Source: MH13 sp040219355 | GTDB lineage: Bacteria; Pseudomonadota; Alphaproteobacteria; Rhizobiales; MH13 | Assembly (NCBI GenBank): GCA_040219355.1 | Contig: JAVJSN010000013.1 | Location: 1-64,000, forward strand | Length of the DNA: 64,000 nt | Direction: 5' to 3' | Shown here: positions 1 to 8,374 of the stretch, in pieces | Position numbering within the stretch: the stretch's first letter is position 1 | Layout: every line of letters begins with the position of its first letter | Notes under the pieces: model-generated | Databases searched by the model: none | What the model was told of the DNA's origin: nothing | Seen by the model: the letters and a program-made list of their open reading frames with translations, nothing else | Made by a program: the position numbers and the translations under genes

Positions 1-486
1 TAATGCTCAACGAAGCGTTCGACGCTGGCCCTTGAGATCACCGGGGAGGAAGTAGTTTTCCAGCAAGATTCGGTTCTTCAGGGTCTGGTGCCAGCGTTAG
101 ATTTTGCCCTGCGTCTGTGGGTGGTACGGAGCGCCACGAACATGCCTCATGTTCTGCGACCCCAACCAATCGGCCAGTTCGCCGGAGACGTAACTGGCAC
201 CGTTGTCCGAGGGCAGGCGAGGCTTGTGGCGAACGGCAACCTGATCACAGCCCGAAGCCTGCAATGCCAGTTCCAGCGTGTCGGTCACATCGCTGGTCTT
301 CATTGTGGTGCACAGTTTCCAGGCCACAACGTAGCGTGAGTAGTCATCGAGGATGGTCGACAGATAGTACCAACCCCAGCGACGCTCTGTTGCATTCAAC
401 TGATGTCTGGCAAGTCGGTTTGCGACCTGCATGGTAATGCGAGGTTCGTTTGCGGCAGCCCAGCATTCGACCTGTCGACCGCTCAA
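1..486 (-). pseudogene. Degraded IS3-type transposase (rve/DDE integrase core), multiply broken
   Basis: On the minus strand the 97-486 frame encodes an integrase-core segment with the motifs YYLSTILDDYSRYVVAWKL, SDNGASY and APYHPQTQGKI. The frame stops at 97-99 (TAA) where homologues have the glutamate of GKIER, the third acidic residue of the DDE triad. The same frame then continues as RWHQTLKNRILLENYFLPG, and a shift into another frame near position 40 gives SVERFVEH. At the N-terminal side the expected WQTDF segment with the first Asp is out of frame (a neighbouring frame reads CQTSVEC). The element is therefore dead: one nonsense codon and at least two frameshifts. No terminal inverted repeats were identified, and the copy runs off the window start. 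Confidence 0.85.
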
Positions 487-961
487 ACTTTTCTTTCATT
501 TTTATTGATGGACCTTCGAAAGAAATTTGATCGGTTGTGTTTGCATTTTGACACCTGCAATCGGGGTTCAATGCGCTCAACTGCTCATAACCTTCGCAAC
601 CCAGCCGTTTGAATCTGCGAATAGAAGTATGTCGTCATCGCTAAACGCTACGGTTTACGGCGTGTGGTAGGGCGGACGTGCTTCTTTGGCCGCCTGATAG
701 CGGGTAACGACCAAGCTTGCGGCAGAGATGCACGAAAATTGTGCTTTCTTTTTTTTCGATATAAGATGAAAGTGTGGAGATTGGTTTTGCGGACGGGTTT
801 CCTGTTTCGCTGGATCATTGGCCCCGCGTCTTGGGGGCGTAGATTTCATAGGAGACAGTCCTTGATGTTCGGCGGTGTCATCGGATGTTCAAGGCAGTGG
901 CGATGAGCCCGGTCGCAATCGCAGGTCGAGGGGCTTGCATGGCACACAGGGAGAATGATTC
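487..961. other. Non-coding stretch between IS remnant and first transporter operon
   Basis: No convincing gene. It presumably carries the promoter of the operon that starts at 962. Visible items are an imperfect inverted repeat TAAAC-GCTACG-GTTTA at 642-657 (possible operator), a small hairpin GCCCC/GGGGC at 821-838, and a very short reading frame with a good ribosome-binding site at 862-906 listed separately. None has an assigned function. Confidence 0.4.
865..906 (+). CDS. Possible 13-codon leader peptide
   Basis: A very short frame begins with ATG at 865 (or TTG at 862) and ends with TGA at 904-906. It sits behind an AGGAG Shine-Dalgarno at 850-854 that is stronger than many in this window. 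It ends 55 bases before the transporter binding-protein gene. The peptide (MFGGVIGCSRQWR) resembles nothing I know. It could be a translated leader, the stub of a decayed gene, or chance; I favour no more than a weak call. Confidence 0.2.
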   Translation: MFGGVIGCSRQWR

Positions 962-2002
962 ATGAAACTGAGTAGACGAGCCTTCGGCAAAACGCTTCTT
1001 GGAGCTGGTGCCGCACTATCGATGCCAAACATTGTGCGCGCCCAATCTCAGGAACTGATTGTCATCAGCTATGGCGGTGCCTTGCAGGAGCCGCACCGTT
1101 GGCTGGGCGATCGATTGCAGCAAGAGTTTCCTGGACTGACCGTGCGTTTGGTTCCCAGTGAGTCTCAAGACATTGTAGCGCAAATCAAGGCGGCACAGGG
1201 TTTCAGCCCATATGACGTGATGCCCAACGGCGAGCCGCCGCACCTGATTGCCCAGCGCGATGGCTACATTCAGCAGCTCGACCCGTCGACGATCGATAAT
1301 TACGACAATGTCGTTCCGGAGTTCTGGGAAAAGACGAACGGCTTCGGTGTACCGGCGACCTTCTCGTTGATCGGAATCGCCTACAACGAAGAGATGGTCG
1401 AAACACCGCCGACCAGTTGGGCCGATCTTTGGAACGAGGAATATGCGGGCATGGTCGGTCTCTGCCGCACGTCCTCCAACCTTGGCCTTGGCACGCTGGC
1501 GGTTGTTTCGAAGATCTTTGGCGGTTCGGAAGAAAACCTCGAGCCGGGCTGGGAGAAATTGAAAGAGCTCAACCCGATTGCCGGTCGCAGCCCGCGTATT
1601 CTCGCGCAGATGCTGGAGCGCGGTGAGATTGGGGTAACGCCGCTGTGGAACAATGATGCCGCCGTTGCCGCCGAACGCGGGTTGCCAATCAAGTTCGTCA
1701 AGCCGGACCCTGGTCCCGTCGCCATTCTGTCGATGATGTCGGAAATCACCGGCACCCGCGTCCCGGAAATGGCACATCGCTTCATGGATGGTGTGATCAG
1801 CACGGAATACCAGGAAATGGCTGCCGATTCGCCGTATTTCTTCGGTGTGACAGTGCAAGGCGTTTCGGTGCCAGAGGCCGCTCGGCCCTTTACGCCATCG
1901 ACGCCGGAAGAGGTCGCCAACCTGCAGACGGTCAATTGGGACGCAATTGTGGCCGTTCGTCCGCAGTTGGTAGAACGTTTTGATCGCGAGTTCGCTGTCT
2001 AA
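962..2002 (+). CDS. ABC transporter substrate-binding protein, spermidine/putrescine (PotD) type
   Basis: A 346-residue periplasmic binding protein that would deliver a small, probably cationic or polar, solute to the permeases encoded downstream. The N-terminus MKLSRRAFGKTLLGAGAA is a twin-arginine (Tat) signal with the SRRAFGK motif, followed by a cleavage region near IVRAQ. The body matches the extracellular solute-binding family 1/PotD fold (for example VISYGGALQEP and the YDVMP segment). ATG is preceded by a GGGAGAA ribosome site at 950-956. It is the first gene of a seven-gene plus-strand operon. The ligand cannot be read from sequence; the enzymes downstream (SIS, PuuE-like, hydantoin racemase-like) suggest a nitrogen heterocycle or amino-sugar derivative. 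Confidence 0.85.
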   Translation: MKLSRRAFGKTLLGAGAALSMPNIVRAQSQELIVISYGGALQEPHRWLGDRLQQEFPGLTVRLVPSESQDIVAQIKAAQGFSPYDVMPNGEPPHLIAQRDGYIQQLDPSTIDNYDNVVPEFWEKTNGFGVPATFSLIGIAYNEEMVETPPTSWADLWNEEYAGMVGLCRTSSNLGLGTLAVVSKIFGGSEENLEPGWEKLKELNPIAGRSPRILAQMLERGEIGVTPLWNNDAAVAAERGLPIKFVKPDPGPVAILSMMSEITGTRVPEMAHRFMDGVISTEYQEMAADSPYFFGVTVQGVSVPEAARPFTPSTPEEVANLQTVNWDAIVAVRPQLVERFDREFAV

Positions 2003-2034
2003 GCCTTCCTGTTACCTGCACCACGGAGGCACGG

Positions 2035-3144
2035 GTGTCTGAAAAACCCATGCTCGACGACATTATGCGCCAGCCCTCGCTTCTTCGAGGGCTGGCGTCA
2101 CGTTTGGGCGAGATCGAAGCCTTCTGGCGCGAGCATCTTCGCGATGCATCACGCTTGATCGCCTTTGGCAGCGGGGACGGCTGGTTTGCGGCGCGCAGTG
2201 TGAGCGCTCGCGCGGGCGAGCCGGGGCTGCTGGCTGCAAGCGGACTTGAAGTCGCTGCTGATCAGGGCCCAGTGATCGCGCCAAGCGATCGGCTGATTGC
2301 CATTTCCATGTCGGGCAATGTTGATCGGACCGTCGAGGCGGCCGCGCGAGCAATCGAGCAAGGGGCCAAGGCGGTCAGTCTCACCAACAGCGCAGGTGGG
2401 CGTCTTGCCGAACTCGGCCTGCCGAATTTTTCACTCCGGATCGATGATGTCGCACCCTTCCTATGCGGGACTTCCAGCTTCACGGCGACGCACACCGTGT
2501 TGGCTGCTTTTTCTTCGTTGGCCGATGGCCAGTCGGTGGGCAGCATCGAGGAGCAGATGACGGCCACCGCGGACGCACTGGAAAACCTGCTGGCAGAGGC
2601 AGCGCCGATCGCCCAAGAGATAGCTGCCCACAAGGCCACGCATGCGCCTGGCCTGCGGTATCTCTCTTGTGGACGTCGTGGATCAGCCATTGCCGATTTT
2701 GGCGCGGCAAAGATCGTCGAACTTTCTGCGACGCCGGTCTGGTCCGATGACCTGGAAGAGTTTGCCCATCGCCAATACTGGACCATGGCCAGAGGGGAGG
2801 TCGCCGTGATGTTGCCGACAAGCGCATTCGTTGCCGACATCGCCAAGGATTCGGCCGATGCGCTGCTCGCCATGGAGGTCGATACCGTTGCGATAGGGCC
2901 GGCGAGCCTGGGTGTCGATACCGCGCGCTGGCAGGTCGCCTGGCGCGATGATGCAAAAGTCAATGATGCGACGCTCGCATCGGGCGCGCTGCAGCTTCTG
3001 GCATACCATTGGGCCAGCGAAGCCGGCTTTGACCCCAATCGCCGTATGCATCTGAAAAACGATACAACACGTTTCAAGACGAGCCGTCTCTTGACCCGCC
3101 GGTCGCTTCACGCGGTCGCCGGTGATCCGGCAACGGCTGTTTAA
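2035..3144 (+). CDS. SIS-domain protein (sugar isomerase/deglycase-like)
   Basis: A 369-residue protein with two sugar-isomerase (SIS) domains in the style of GlmS C-termini, AgaS and FrlB. These bind phosphosugars and isomerise or deaminate them. Visible features are the phosphosugar-binding stretches RLIAFGSGDGW, LIAISMSGNVDRT (serine-rich loop) and CGTSSFTATHT. Translation starts with GTG at 2035 behind GGAGG (2025-2029). It lies between the binding protein and the ATPase of a transporter, so its substrate is probably derived from the imported compound. A second SIS protein of similar size lies at 10847-12034 on the other strand; the two are only distantly alike. Confidence 0.75.
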   Translation: MSEKPMLDDIMRQPSLLRGLASRLGEIEAFWREHLRDASRLIAFGSGDGWFAARSVSARAGEPGLLAASGLEVAADQGPVIAPSDRLIAISMSGNVDRTVEAAARAIEQGAKAVSLTNSAGGRLAELGLPNFSLRIDDVAPFLCGTSSFTATHTVLAAFSSLADGQSVGSIEEQMTATADALENLLAEAAPIAQEIAAHKATHAPGLRYLSCGRRGSAIADFGAAKIVELSATPVWSDDLEEFAHRQYWTMARGEVAVMLPTSAFVADIAKDSADALLAMEVDTVAIGPASLGVDTARWQVAWRDDAKVNDATLASGALQLLAYHWASEAGFDPNRRMHLKNDTTRFKTSRLLTRRSLHAVAGDPATAV

Positions 3145-3157
3145 GGGGATTGAGTGG

Positions 3158-4177
3158 ATGATTGAGGTCTCTGCCCTCAATAAGCATTTCGGCACCAATC
3201 ATGTGCTGCGTGATTGTTCGCTGGCGATCGACGCAGGCGAGGTCGTGACGCTGCTTGGCGCCTCAGGCTGCGGAAAGACCACCTTGCTGCGTTGCATCGC
3301 GGGCTTTGAGACGCCGCAACAAGGCCGTGTCACGCTGGCTGGAGACGATGTAACCGCACTGCCACCAAACCGGCGCGATGTGGGTTTTGTCTTTCAAAAC
3401 TATGCTCTGTTTCCGCACATGACGGTCGCGGAAAATGTTGGCTATGGCCTTTCTGTGCGCCGCACTGACCGCAAAACCATGGAAAGCAGCGTGGCTGAAG
3501 CGCTGGACATGGTTTCGCTCACCGGACTCGGCGACCGGTTCCCCAAATCGCTCTCGGGTGGTCAGCAGCAGCGGGTGGCCCTGGCGCGTGCTCTGGTCCT
3601 TCATCCCAAAGTGCTGTTGATGGACGAGGCGTTCAACGCGCTTGATGCCAAACTTCGCGGCGCCATGCAGATCGAACTGCGCAAAATCGTCAAGCGGGTT
3701 GGGCTGACGGCCGTGTGCGTGACGCACGACCAGGATGAGGCGCTGACCATTAGCGACCGGATCGCGGTGATGTCCGAAGGGCGCATCGAGCAGTTTGCCA
3801 GCCCTCAGACGATCTATGACAATCCGACGACGGCCTTTGTCGCTGATTTCATCGGCGCTGCCAATGTGCTCCCACGGCAGGCGGCCGACAGATTTGCCGT
3901 TCACGACCAATATTGGACGAAGGACGCGCAAAGCATCGTGGTCCGACCGGAGAATTTCAGCCTGACGGCGCAAGAAGTGCCTGGCGCGGTACCTGGCCGT
4001 GTCGACTTTGTGCGCCTCACAGGGCCGGACATGGCCTATGAAATCGCGCTCGATGGCGGACCGTCCGTCCGTGCGCTTGTCGACCGCCATGACCATATTC
4101 AGCTCGACGTCGGCGATCCGGTCTATGTGTCGGTGCGCGACAAGGATGGCTGCAAACCCGTGCTTGGCAGTTTGTGA
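3158..4177 (+). CDS. ABC transporter ATP-binding protein, PotA/FbpC type
   Basis: The cytoplasmic ATPase of the importer. Walker A is GASGCGKTT, the Q-loop lies in VFQNYALFPH, the signature is LSGGQQQR, Walker B is VLLMDEAF (Ala-Phe replacing the usual Pro), and the switch His is in VTHDQDEA. The C-terminal third has the OB-like TOBE region usual for this subfamily. I take ATG 3158 as the start because AAGGGGA (3143-3149) lies just upstream; a GTG at 3122 would overlap the SIS gene and lacks a ribosome site. Its end overlaps the next gene. Confidence 0.88.
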   Translation: MIEVSALNKHFGTNHVLRDCSLAIDAGEVVTLLGASGCGKTTLLRCIAGFETPQQGRVTLAGDDVTALPPNRRDVGFVFQNYALFPHMTVAENVGYGLSVRRTDRKTMESSVAEALDMVSLTGLGDRFPKSLSGGQQQRVALARALVLHPKVLLMDEAFNALDAKLRGAMQIELRKIVKRVGLTAVCVTHDQDEALTISDRIAVMSEGRIEQFASPQTIYDNPTTAFVADFIGAANVLPRQAADRFAVHDQYWTKDAQSIVVRPENFSLTAQEVPGAVPGRVDFVRLTGPDMAYEIALDGGPSVRALVDRHDHIQLDVGDPVYVSVRDKDGCKPVLGSL

Positions 4178-5064
4178 TGATCGCCGGAGCACTTGAAAGG
4201 TTCAAAGAGGGGAAAGGGGTTTGGCCTGCCGTGCCGGCCTTCATTTTCCTGGCGATTTTCTTCATCGCGCCAATGTTGGTGCTCTTCTCGTTCGGCTTCA
4301 CCACCATCGAACGCGGCCAGGTGATGGGCACCGGCTTCACGTTCCAATACCTGACCGAAACGCTGCAAGATGATTTGTTTTGGCGGGTTTGGTGGAAGTC
4401 CTTCTATGTCGGCGTAATCTCCACGGTCGTCTGCCTGTTGCTGGCTTACCCGGTTGCCTACGTCTACACGCTGGTTGGCCGGCGAGCGCAGATGCTCATT
4501 CTCATTCTGACCATCGCACCGCTTTTGACGAGCGCCATCGTGCGCACCTACGCCTGGCTCGTCATCCTCGGCGGGCGGCGCGGCGTCGTGAATTCAGCGC
4601 TGATCGAGCTTGGGATCATCACGCGGCCCATTCGCATGCTGAACACCGATTTTGCCGTGATTGTCGGCATGACGCAGGTCCACCTGCCGTTCATGATCCT
4701 GCCGCTGATCACCGTGCTCGCCATGCGCGACCGCAATCTGGAAGCCGCCTCGCTCGGAATGGGCGCGAGCCGCATCCAAACCTTCTTCCGCGTGGTGTTG
4801 CCGATCAGTGTGCCGGGCATCGTGGCGGGGCTGACAATCGTCTTTGCCCTTTCCTACACGAATTTCATCATTCCGCAGTTGCTTGGCGGCGGCGCCTACA
4901 CGACGCTTGCGGTTCAGGTCTACGAGTCCATCGTGGTGATCCTGGATTGGAGCAAGGGCGCGATGCTGGCGCTGTTGCTGTTGGGTAGCTGTTTCGTCTT
5001 CATCATGTTGATTGGCCTGGTCGGCAATCGTCTGATGAAATGGATGGAGCCCGCCAAATCATGA
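4174..5064 (+). CDS. ABC transporter permease, PotB type
   Basis: An inner-membrane permease of about 296 residues with six predicted membrane helices. It has the binding-protein-dependent transport (EAA) loop EAASLGMGASRIQTFFRVVL, which contacts the ATPase. The start is GTG 4174 or the following ATG 4177; GTGA overlaps the ATPase stop, indicating translational coupling. It pairs with the next permease as a heterodimer. Confidence 0.87.
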   Translation: MMIAGALERFKEGKGVWPAVPAFIFLAIFFIAPMLVLFSFGFTTIERGQVMGTGFTFQYLTETLQDDLFWRVWWKSFYVGVISTVVCLLLAYPVAYVYTLVGRRAQMLILILTIAPLLTSAIVRTYAWLVILGGRRGVVNSALIELGIITRPIRMLNTDFAVIVGMTQVHLPFMILPLITVLAMRDRNLEAASLGMGASRIQTFFRVVLPISVPGIVAGLTIVFALSYTNFIIPQLLGGGAYTTLAVQVYESIVVILDWSKGAMLALLLLGSCFVFIMLIGLVGNRLMKWMEPAKS

Positions 5065-5933
5065 GCGTTACCGAGCCCCTATCCCCAATTGATAGCGCGC
5101 CTTCGGCACGTTCGCTGCGGCTTTCGGCAGGCTCGCGCTGGCTTGATCTTCTTGGAACAGTGGTGATGGTAAGTTTGGCCGTGATTGCCTTGCTGCTTCT
5201 GGTCTTGCCGAGCTTGATCGTGATTGCGATCTCCTTCACCGAGACGCGCTACATCACGTTCCCGCCTCAAGGTTTCACGCTTCACTGGTACGCGGATCTG
5301 TTTGGCCGCCAACAGATCATCGACTCGGCGATCACCAGCCTCCAAGTGGCCGGGGCGGCGACCGCGATAGCCTTGGGTTTTGCCATTCCGGCGGCCTACT
5401 CGCTTGTCCGGGGTCGCTATCCCGGCAAGGCCTTCGCCTCGGCTTTGATCGTCGCGCCGCAAATGATCCCTGGTATGGTGATTGGTGTCGCGCTGCTGTT
5501 CTTCGGCGCATTCATCGCGTTTCGGCAATCCAATCTAATGCTTGTTCTTGGGCTGACGGTTTTCTGTATGCCGTTTGCTGTTCGTATCGTGATGGCGCGG
5601 CTGGCGCAGTTGGACCCGGCCCTGGAGGAAGCCTCCCTGTCGATGGGAGCGAGCAAGTTTCGTACGTTCACCAGCATTACCGTGCGCCAGTTGACTGGAT
5701 CGATCGCCGCCGCCGCTGCCTTTGTGTTCATTGAGTCCTTCGACAATCTCACCGTCGCACTGTTCACATCTTCCCCGCGTTCGCGTCCCCTCGCAGTGGA
5801 GCTTTATAATCTCGTGCAGTTCGACAGCAGCCCGATGGTGGCGGCGCTGTCCAGCTTGGAGATCCTGCTGGCGTTCCTCATCATGATCGTTTTGTCGCGC
5901 ACCATGGGGCTTGAGCGCCTGGCCAAGCAGTGA
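5061..5933 (+). CDS. ABC transporter permease, PotC type
   Basis: Second permease subunit, about 290 residues with six helices, and an EAA loop EEASLSMGASKFRTF. ATG 5061 overlaps the stop of the first permease (ATGA) and is preferred over an in-frame ATG at 5040 inside the upstream gene. An extended polar N-terminus (about 35 residues) precedes the first helix. The stop overlaps the next start (TGATG), so the following enzyme gene is in the same transcript. Confidence 0.87.
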   Translation: MSVTEPLSPIDSAPSARSLRLSAGSRWLDLLGTVVMVSLAVIALLLLVLPSLIVIAISFTETRYITFPPQGFTLHWYADLFGRQQIIDSAITSLQVAGAATAIALGFAIPAAYSLVRGRYPGKAFASALIVAPQMIPGMVIGVALLFFGAFIAFRQSNLMLVLGLTVFCMPFAVRIVMARLAQLDPALEEASLSMGASKFRTFTSITVRQLTGSIAAAAAFVFIESFDNLTVALFTSSPRSRPLAVELYNLVQFDSSPMVAALSSLEILLAFLIMIVLSRTMGLERLAKQ

Positions 5934-6829
5934 TGGATGCGGCCCGTGACCTTATCGGCTACGGCGGACGAACGCCCGATATCCTTTGGCCAAACGGAAC
6001 GCGTTTGGCGGTCTCCGTTGTCGTGAACTTCGAAGAGGGTGCCGAGTGGCAGGTTGGCGACGGTGACGCTGTTTCTGAGCCCATGGGTGAGGTGATGAGC
6101 GTCGTCGCGCCGGGCACACGCGACATGGGCCAAGAACAGATCTTTGCCTATGGCATGCGCGCCGGGTTCTGGCGCATCATCGACGCCCTGGCGCACTTTG
6201 AAATTCCGGCGACCTTCTTCTGTTGCGGTCGGGCGGTTGAACGAGCGCCGCAACTGGCCAGGCAGATCACGGAACAGGGCCATGAGGCGGCCTGCCATGG
6301 GTGGAGATGGCGACCGCAGGCCGACTACCGCTCGCGCGAGGATGAAGCTGCCGACCTCGATCGTGCGATTGCCGCAATCGAAGCGGCAACCGGGCGCAAG
6401 CCGACCGGCTTCTTTTGCCGTGGCAGCGAGAGCATCTGGACACGCAGCCTTCTGGCTGAACGCGGTTTTCTCTACACCTCCAACGCTTTCGACGATGATC
6501 TGCCCTATGCGGACCCCGATCATCCAGACTTGCTCGTTGTTCCCTACGCTCTCGACAGCAACGACATGAAATTCTTTCACCCCAATGGATTTGTCCGGTC
6601 GCGGGAGATGGAAGACTATGTCGAAGACGCACTGGCGACACTGCTGCAGGAAGCAGAACAAGGAAAAAGCCGTCTGCTCAATATCGGCTTTCATTTACGG
6701 ATCTGCGGAAGGCCCGCCCGTTTCCAGGCGTTCTTGAACATTTTGAAGCTGCTGAAGCGCAACGAAGAACGGCTATGGATCGCAAAGCGCGAGGATATCG
6801 CGCGCGCGTTTCTGGCTGCTCGACCATAG
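5933..6829 (+). CDS. Polysaccharide deacetylase-family hydrolase, PuuE (allantoinase)-like
   Basis: A 298-residue NodB-fold hydrolase close to the PuuE allantoinase/HpPgdA group. These are cytoplasmic members that open cyclic ureides or deacetylate amides rather than act on cell wall. Supporting motifs are RTPDILWPNG near the N-terminus, VNFEEGAEW, CGRAVE, EAACHGWRW, and LNIGFHLRICGRPAR near the C-terminus. No signal peptide. It overlaps the permease stop and is followed 7 bases later by a hydantoin-racemase-like gene, which supports a cyclic amide or ureide substrate. A close paralogue is encoded convergently at 7481-8359. Confidence 0.78.
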   Translation: MDAARDLIGYGGRTPDILWPNGTRLAVSVVVNFEEGAEWQVGDGDAVSEPMGEVMSVVAPGTRDMGQEQIFAYGMRAGFWRIIDALAHFEIPATFFCCGRAVERAPQLARQITEQGHEAACHGWRWRPQADYRSREDEAADLDRAIAAIEAATGRKPTGFFCRGSESIWTRSLLAERGFLYTSNAFDDDLPYADPDHPDLLVVPYALDSNDMKFFHPNGFVRSREMEDYVEDALATLLQEAEQGKSRLLNIGFHLRICGRPARFQAFLNILKLLKRNEERLWIAKREDIARAFLAARP

Positions 6830-6836
6830 ACTGGCG

Positions 6837-7484
6837 ATGGAACGCAAAATTCTGCTCATCAATCCGAACAGCAATGCGCAGACCACCGGCGCGATGGTTG
6901 CGATTGCCGGCGAGGTGGCCAGGACCAGCACGATTCACGGTGTGACCATGACCGGCGTGCCGCCAATCATCACAACGCCTGAAGCCTTGGATGACGCCGC
7001 CAAGGCCGTTTCCCAAACGCCAATCGAGAGCGTGTACAGCGCCGTCATCATCGCCGCCTTCGGCGACCCAGGCATCGATAGCCTGCGCGCCCGCTTGTCT
7101 GTGCCAGTGGTTGGCATAGCTGAAGCCAGTCTTCTTGAAGCGGGGCAGGACGGACGATTGTTCAGTGTGGCCACCACCACGCCGGCTCTTGGCCCGCGCA
7201 TCAAGCAGCGTGCCGCGCAATTGGAGTTGGAGAGGGAATGCGTCTCGGTGCGGTTCACTGACGGTGACCCATTCGTGGTCATGGCCGACACAGAACGTCT
7301 GGTCGCGGCCCTTGCCAAAACGATCGATCAGTGCATTGGCGACGGCGCGCTCGCTGTCGTGATTGGTGGCGGACCGTTGGCCAAGGCTGCACGTGTCTTG
7401 AAGCCACACTTCGATGTGCCGATCATCGAGCCGATCGTGAGCGCGGTTTGCCTGGCCCAAGCGCGGATCGAAGGCGCGGGTTAG
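6837..7484 (+). CDS. Asp/Glu/hydantoin racemase-family protein
   Basis: A 215-residue member of the Asp/Glu racemase superfamily, with the N-terminal motif ILLINPNSNAQTT typical of hydantoin and allantoin racemases. The usual two active-site cysteines are expected near residues 80 and 185. The first is not obvious here (IIAAFGDPG, where Cys or Ala varies in the family), and the second position reads GGGPLAK rather than GCAGM. Racemase chemistry is therefore uncertain and it may have another role such as isomerase or decarboxylase. It is the last gene of the operon and overlaps the convergent gene by four bases. Confidence 0.65.
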   Translation: MERKILLINPNSNAQTTGAMVAIAGEVARTSTIHGVTMTGVPPIITTPEALDDAAKAVSQTPIESVYSAVIIAAFGDPGIDSLRARLSVPVVGIAEASLLEAGQDGRLFSVATTTPALGPRIKQRAAQLELERECVSVRFTDGDPFVVMADTERLVAALAKTIDQCIGDGALAVVIGGGPLAKAARVLKPHFDVPIIEPIVSAVCLAQARIEGAG

Positions 7485-8359
7485 CCCGTAACCTCCAGCC
7501 AATGCTCGGCGATTTGCCGACGCGTTGCGATCCATGCACCGCCTCGCGCATTGATGCCGTCAAGTATCTGATCCAGTGCCGCCATGCGCGCAGGGCGCCC
7601 GAGAATGCGCAAATGAAGTCCGATCGAAAGGACAGCGGGCGCTCCTTCGGCGAGCAGTCGGTCGTAAGCGGCCAGGCAGTAGCGGGAAAAATCTTCTGCA
7701 TGGATGAACCCGCCGCCGGGTTGGAACCGCATATCGTTTGTGTCGAAAGCATAAGGCAGGATGACGTATCGCCCCTTTGCGTCGTCGATGATCACCGGAA
7801 GATCATCATCATAGGCGTCGGAATCGTAGAGAAATCCGCCATGCTCGCGCAGAAGGTCGCGGGTGTTTGGCGTTGACGCAGAGCGCGTGTGCCAGCCGAT
7901 GGGCGCTATACCTGCGATACGTTCCAACGTTGCGTGGGTCCGCCGGATAACCTCACGCTCGGTCTCACGATCCATGTGCGCATGGGTCTCCCAACGCCAG
8001 CCATGACAGGCGATCTCATGGCCACGTTGAGCCGCATCCTGGATCAACCAAGGGCAGGCTTCGGCGGCGCGCCCGCAGGTGGAGAACGTCGCTGCAATGC
8101 CATGCTTTTCCAGCGCTCGCACGATGCGCCAATAGCCTTTACGTGGCCCGTAGGCATAGTGGCTGTCCATGCATGGATCGGGCGCGCCGACCACTTCTTC
8201 ACGCGCCTCATAGACGCATTCATTGCGTTCATCGCCCACGCTTCGCGAAAGCTGCGCCCCTTCTTCCACATTGACCACGAACGACACGGCGACCCGAGCG
8301 CCATTGGGCCAGGTGATGTCGGGTGGGTTGGGACCGTAGCCGGAAAAATCTTGGGTCAT
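7481..8359 (-). CDS. Polysaccharide deacetylase-family hydrolase, PuuE (allantoinase)-like
   Basis: A 292-residue paralogue of the 5933-6829 protein. It has SGYGPNPPDITWPNG at the N-terminus, VNVEEGAQL, CGRAAEACP, EIACHGWRWE, and SIGLHLRILGRPARM near the end. No signal peptide, so cytoplasmic. It is the last gene of the minus-strand operon BtpA-SIS-PfkB-amidohydrolase-PuuE-like. Having one copy in each of two converging operons suggests both pathways handle related cyclic amides. PuuE itself converts allantoin to allantoate, but the substrate here is not established. Confidence 0.78.
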   Translation of the reverse strand: MTQDFSGYGPNPPDITWPNGARVAVSFVVNVEEGAQLSRSVGDERNECVYEAREEVVGAPDPCMDSHYAYGPRKGYWRIVRALEKHGIAATFSTCGRAAEACPWLIQDAAQRGHEIACHGWRWETHAHMDRETEREVIRRTHATLERIAGIAPIGWHTRSASTPNTRDLLREHGGFLYDSDAYDDDLPVIIDDAKGRYVILPYAFDTNDMRFQPGGGFIHAEDFSRYCLAAYDRLLAEGAPAVLSIGLHLRILGRPARMAALDQILDGINARGGAWIATRRQIAEHWLEVTG

Positions 8360-8374
8360 GAAAGCATGGCGTTG

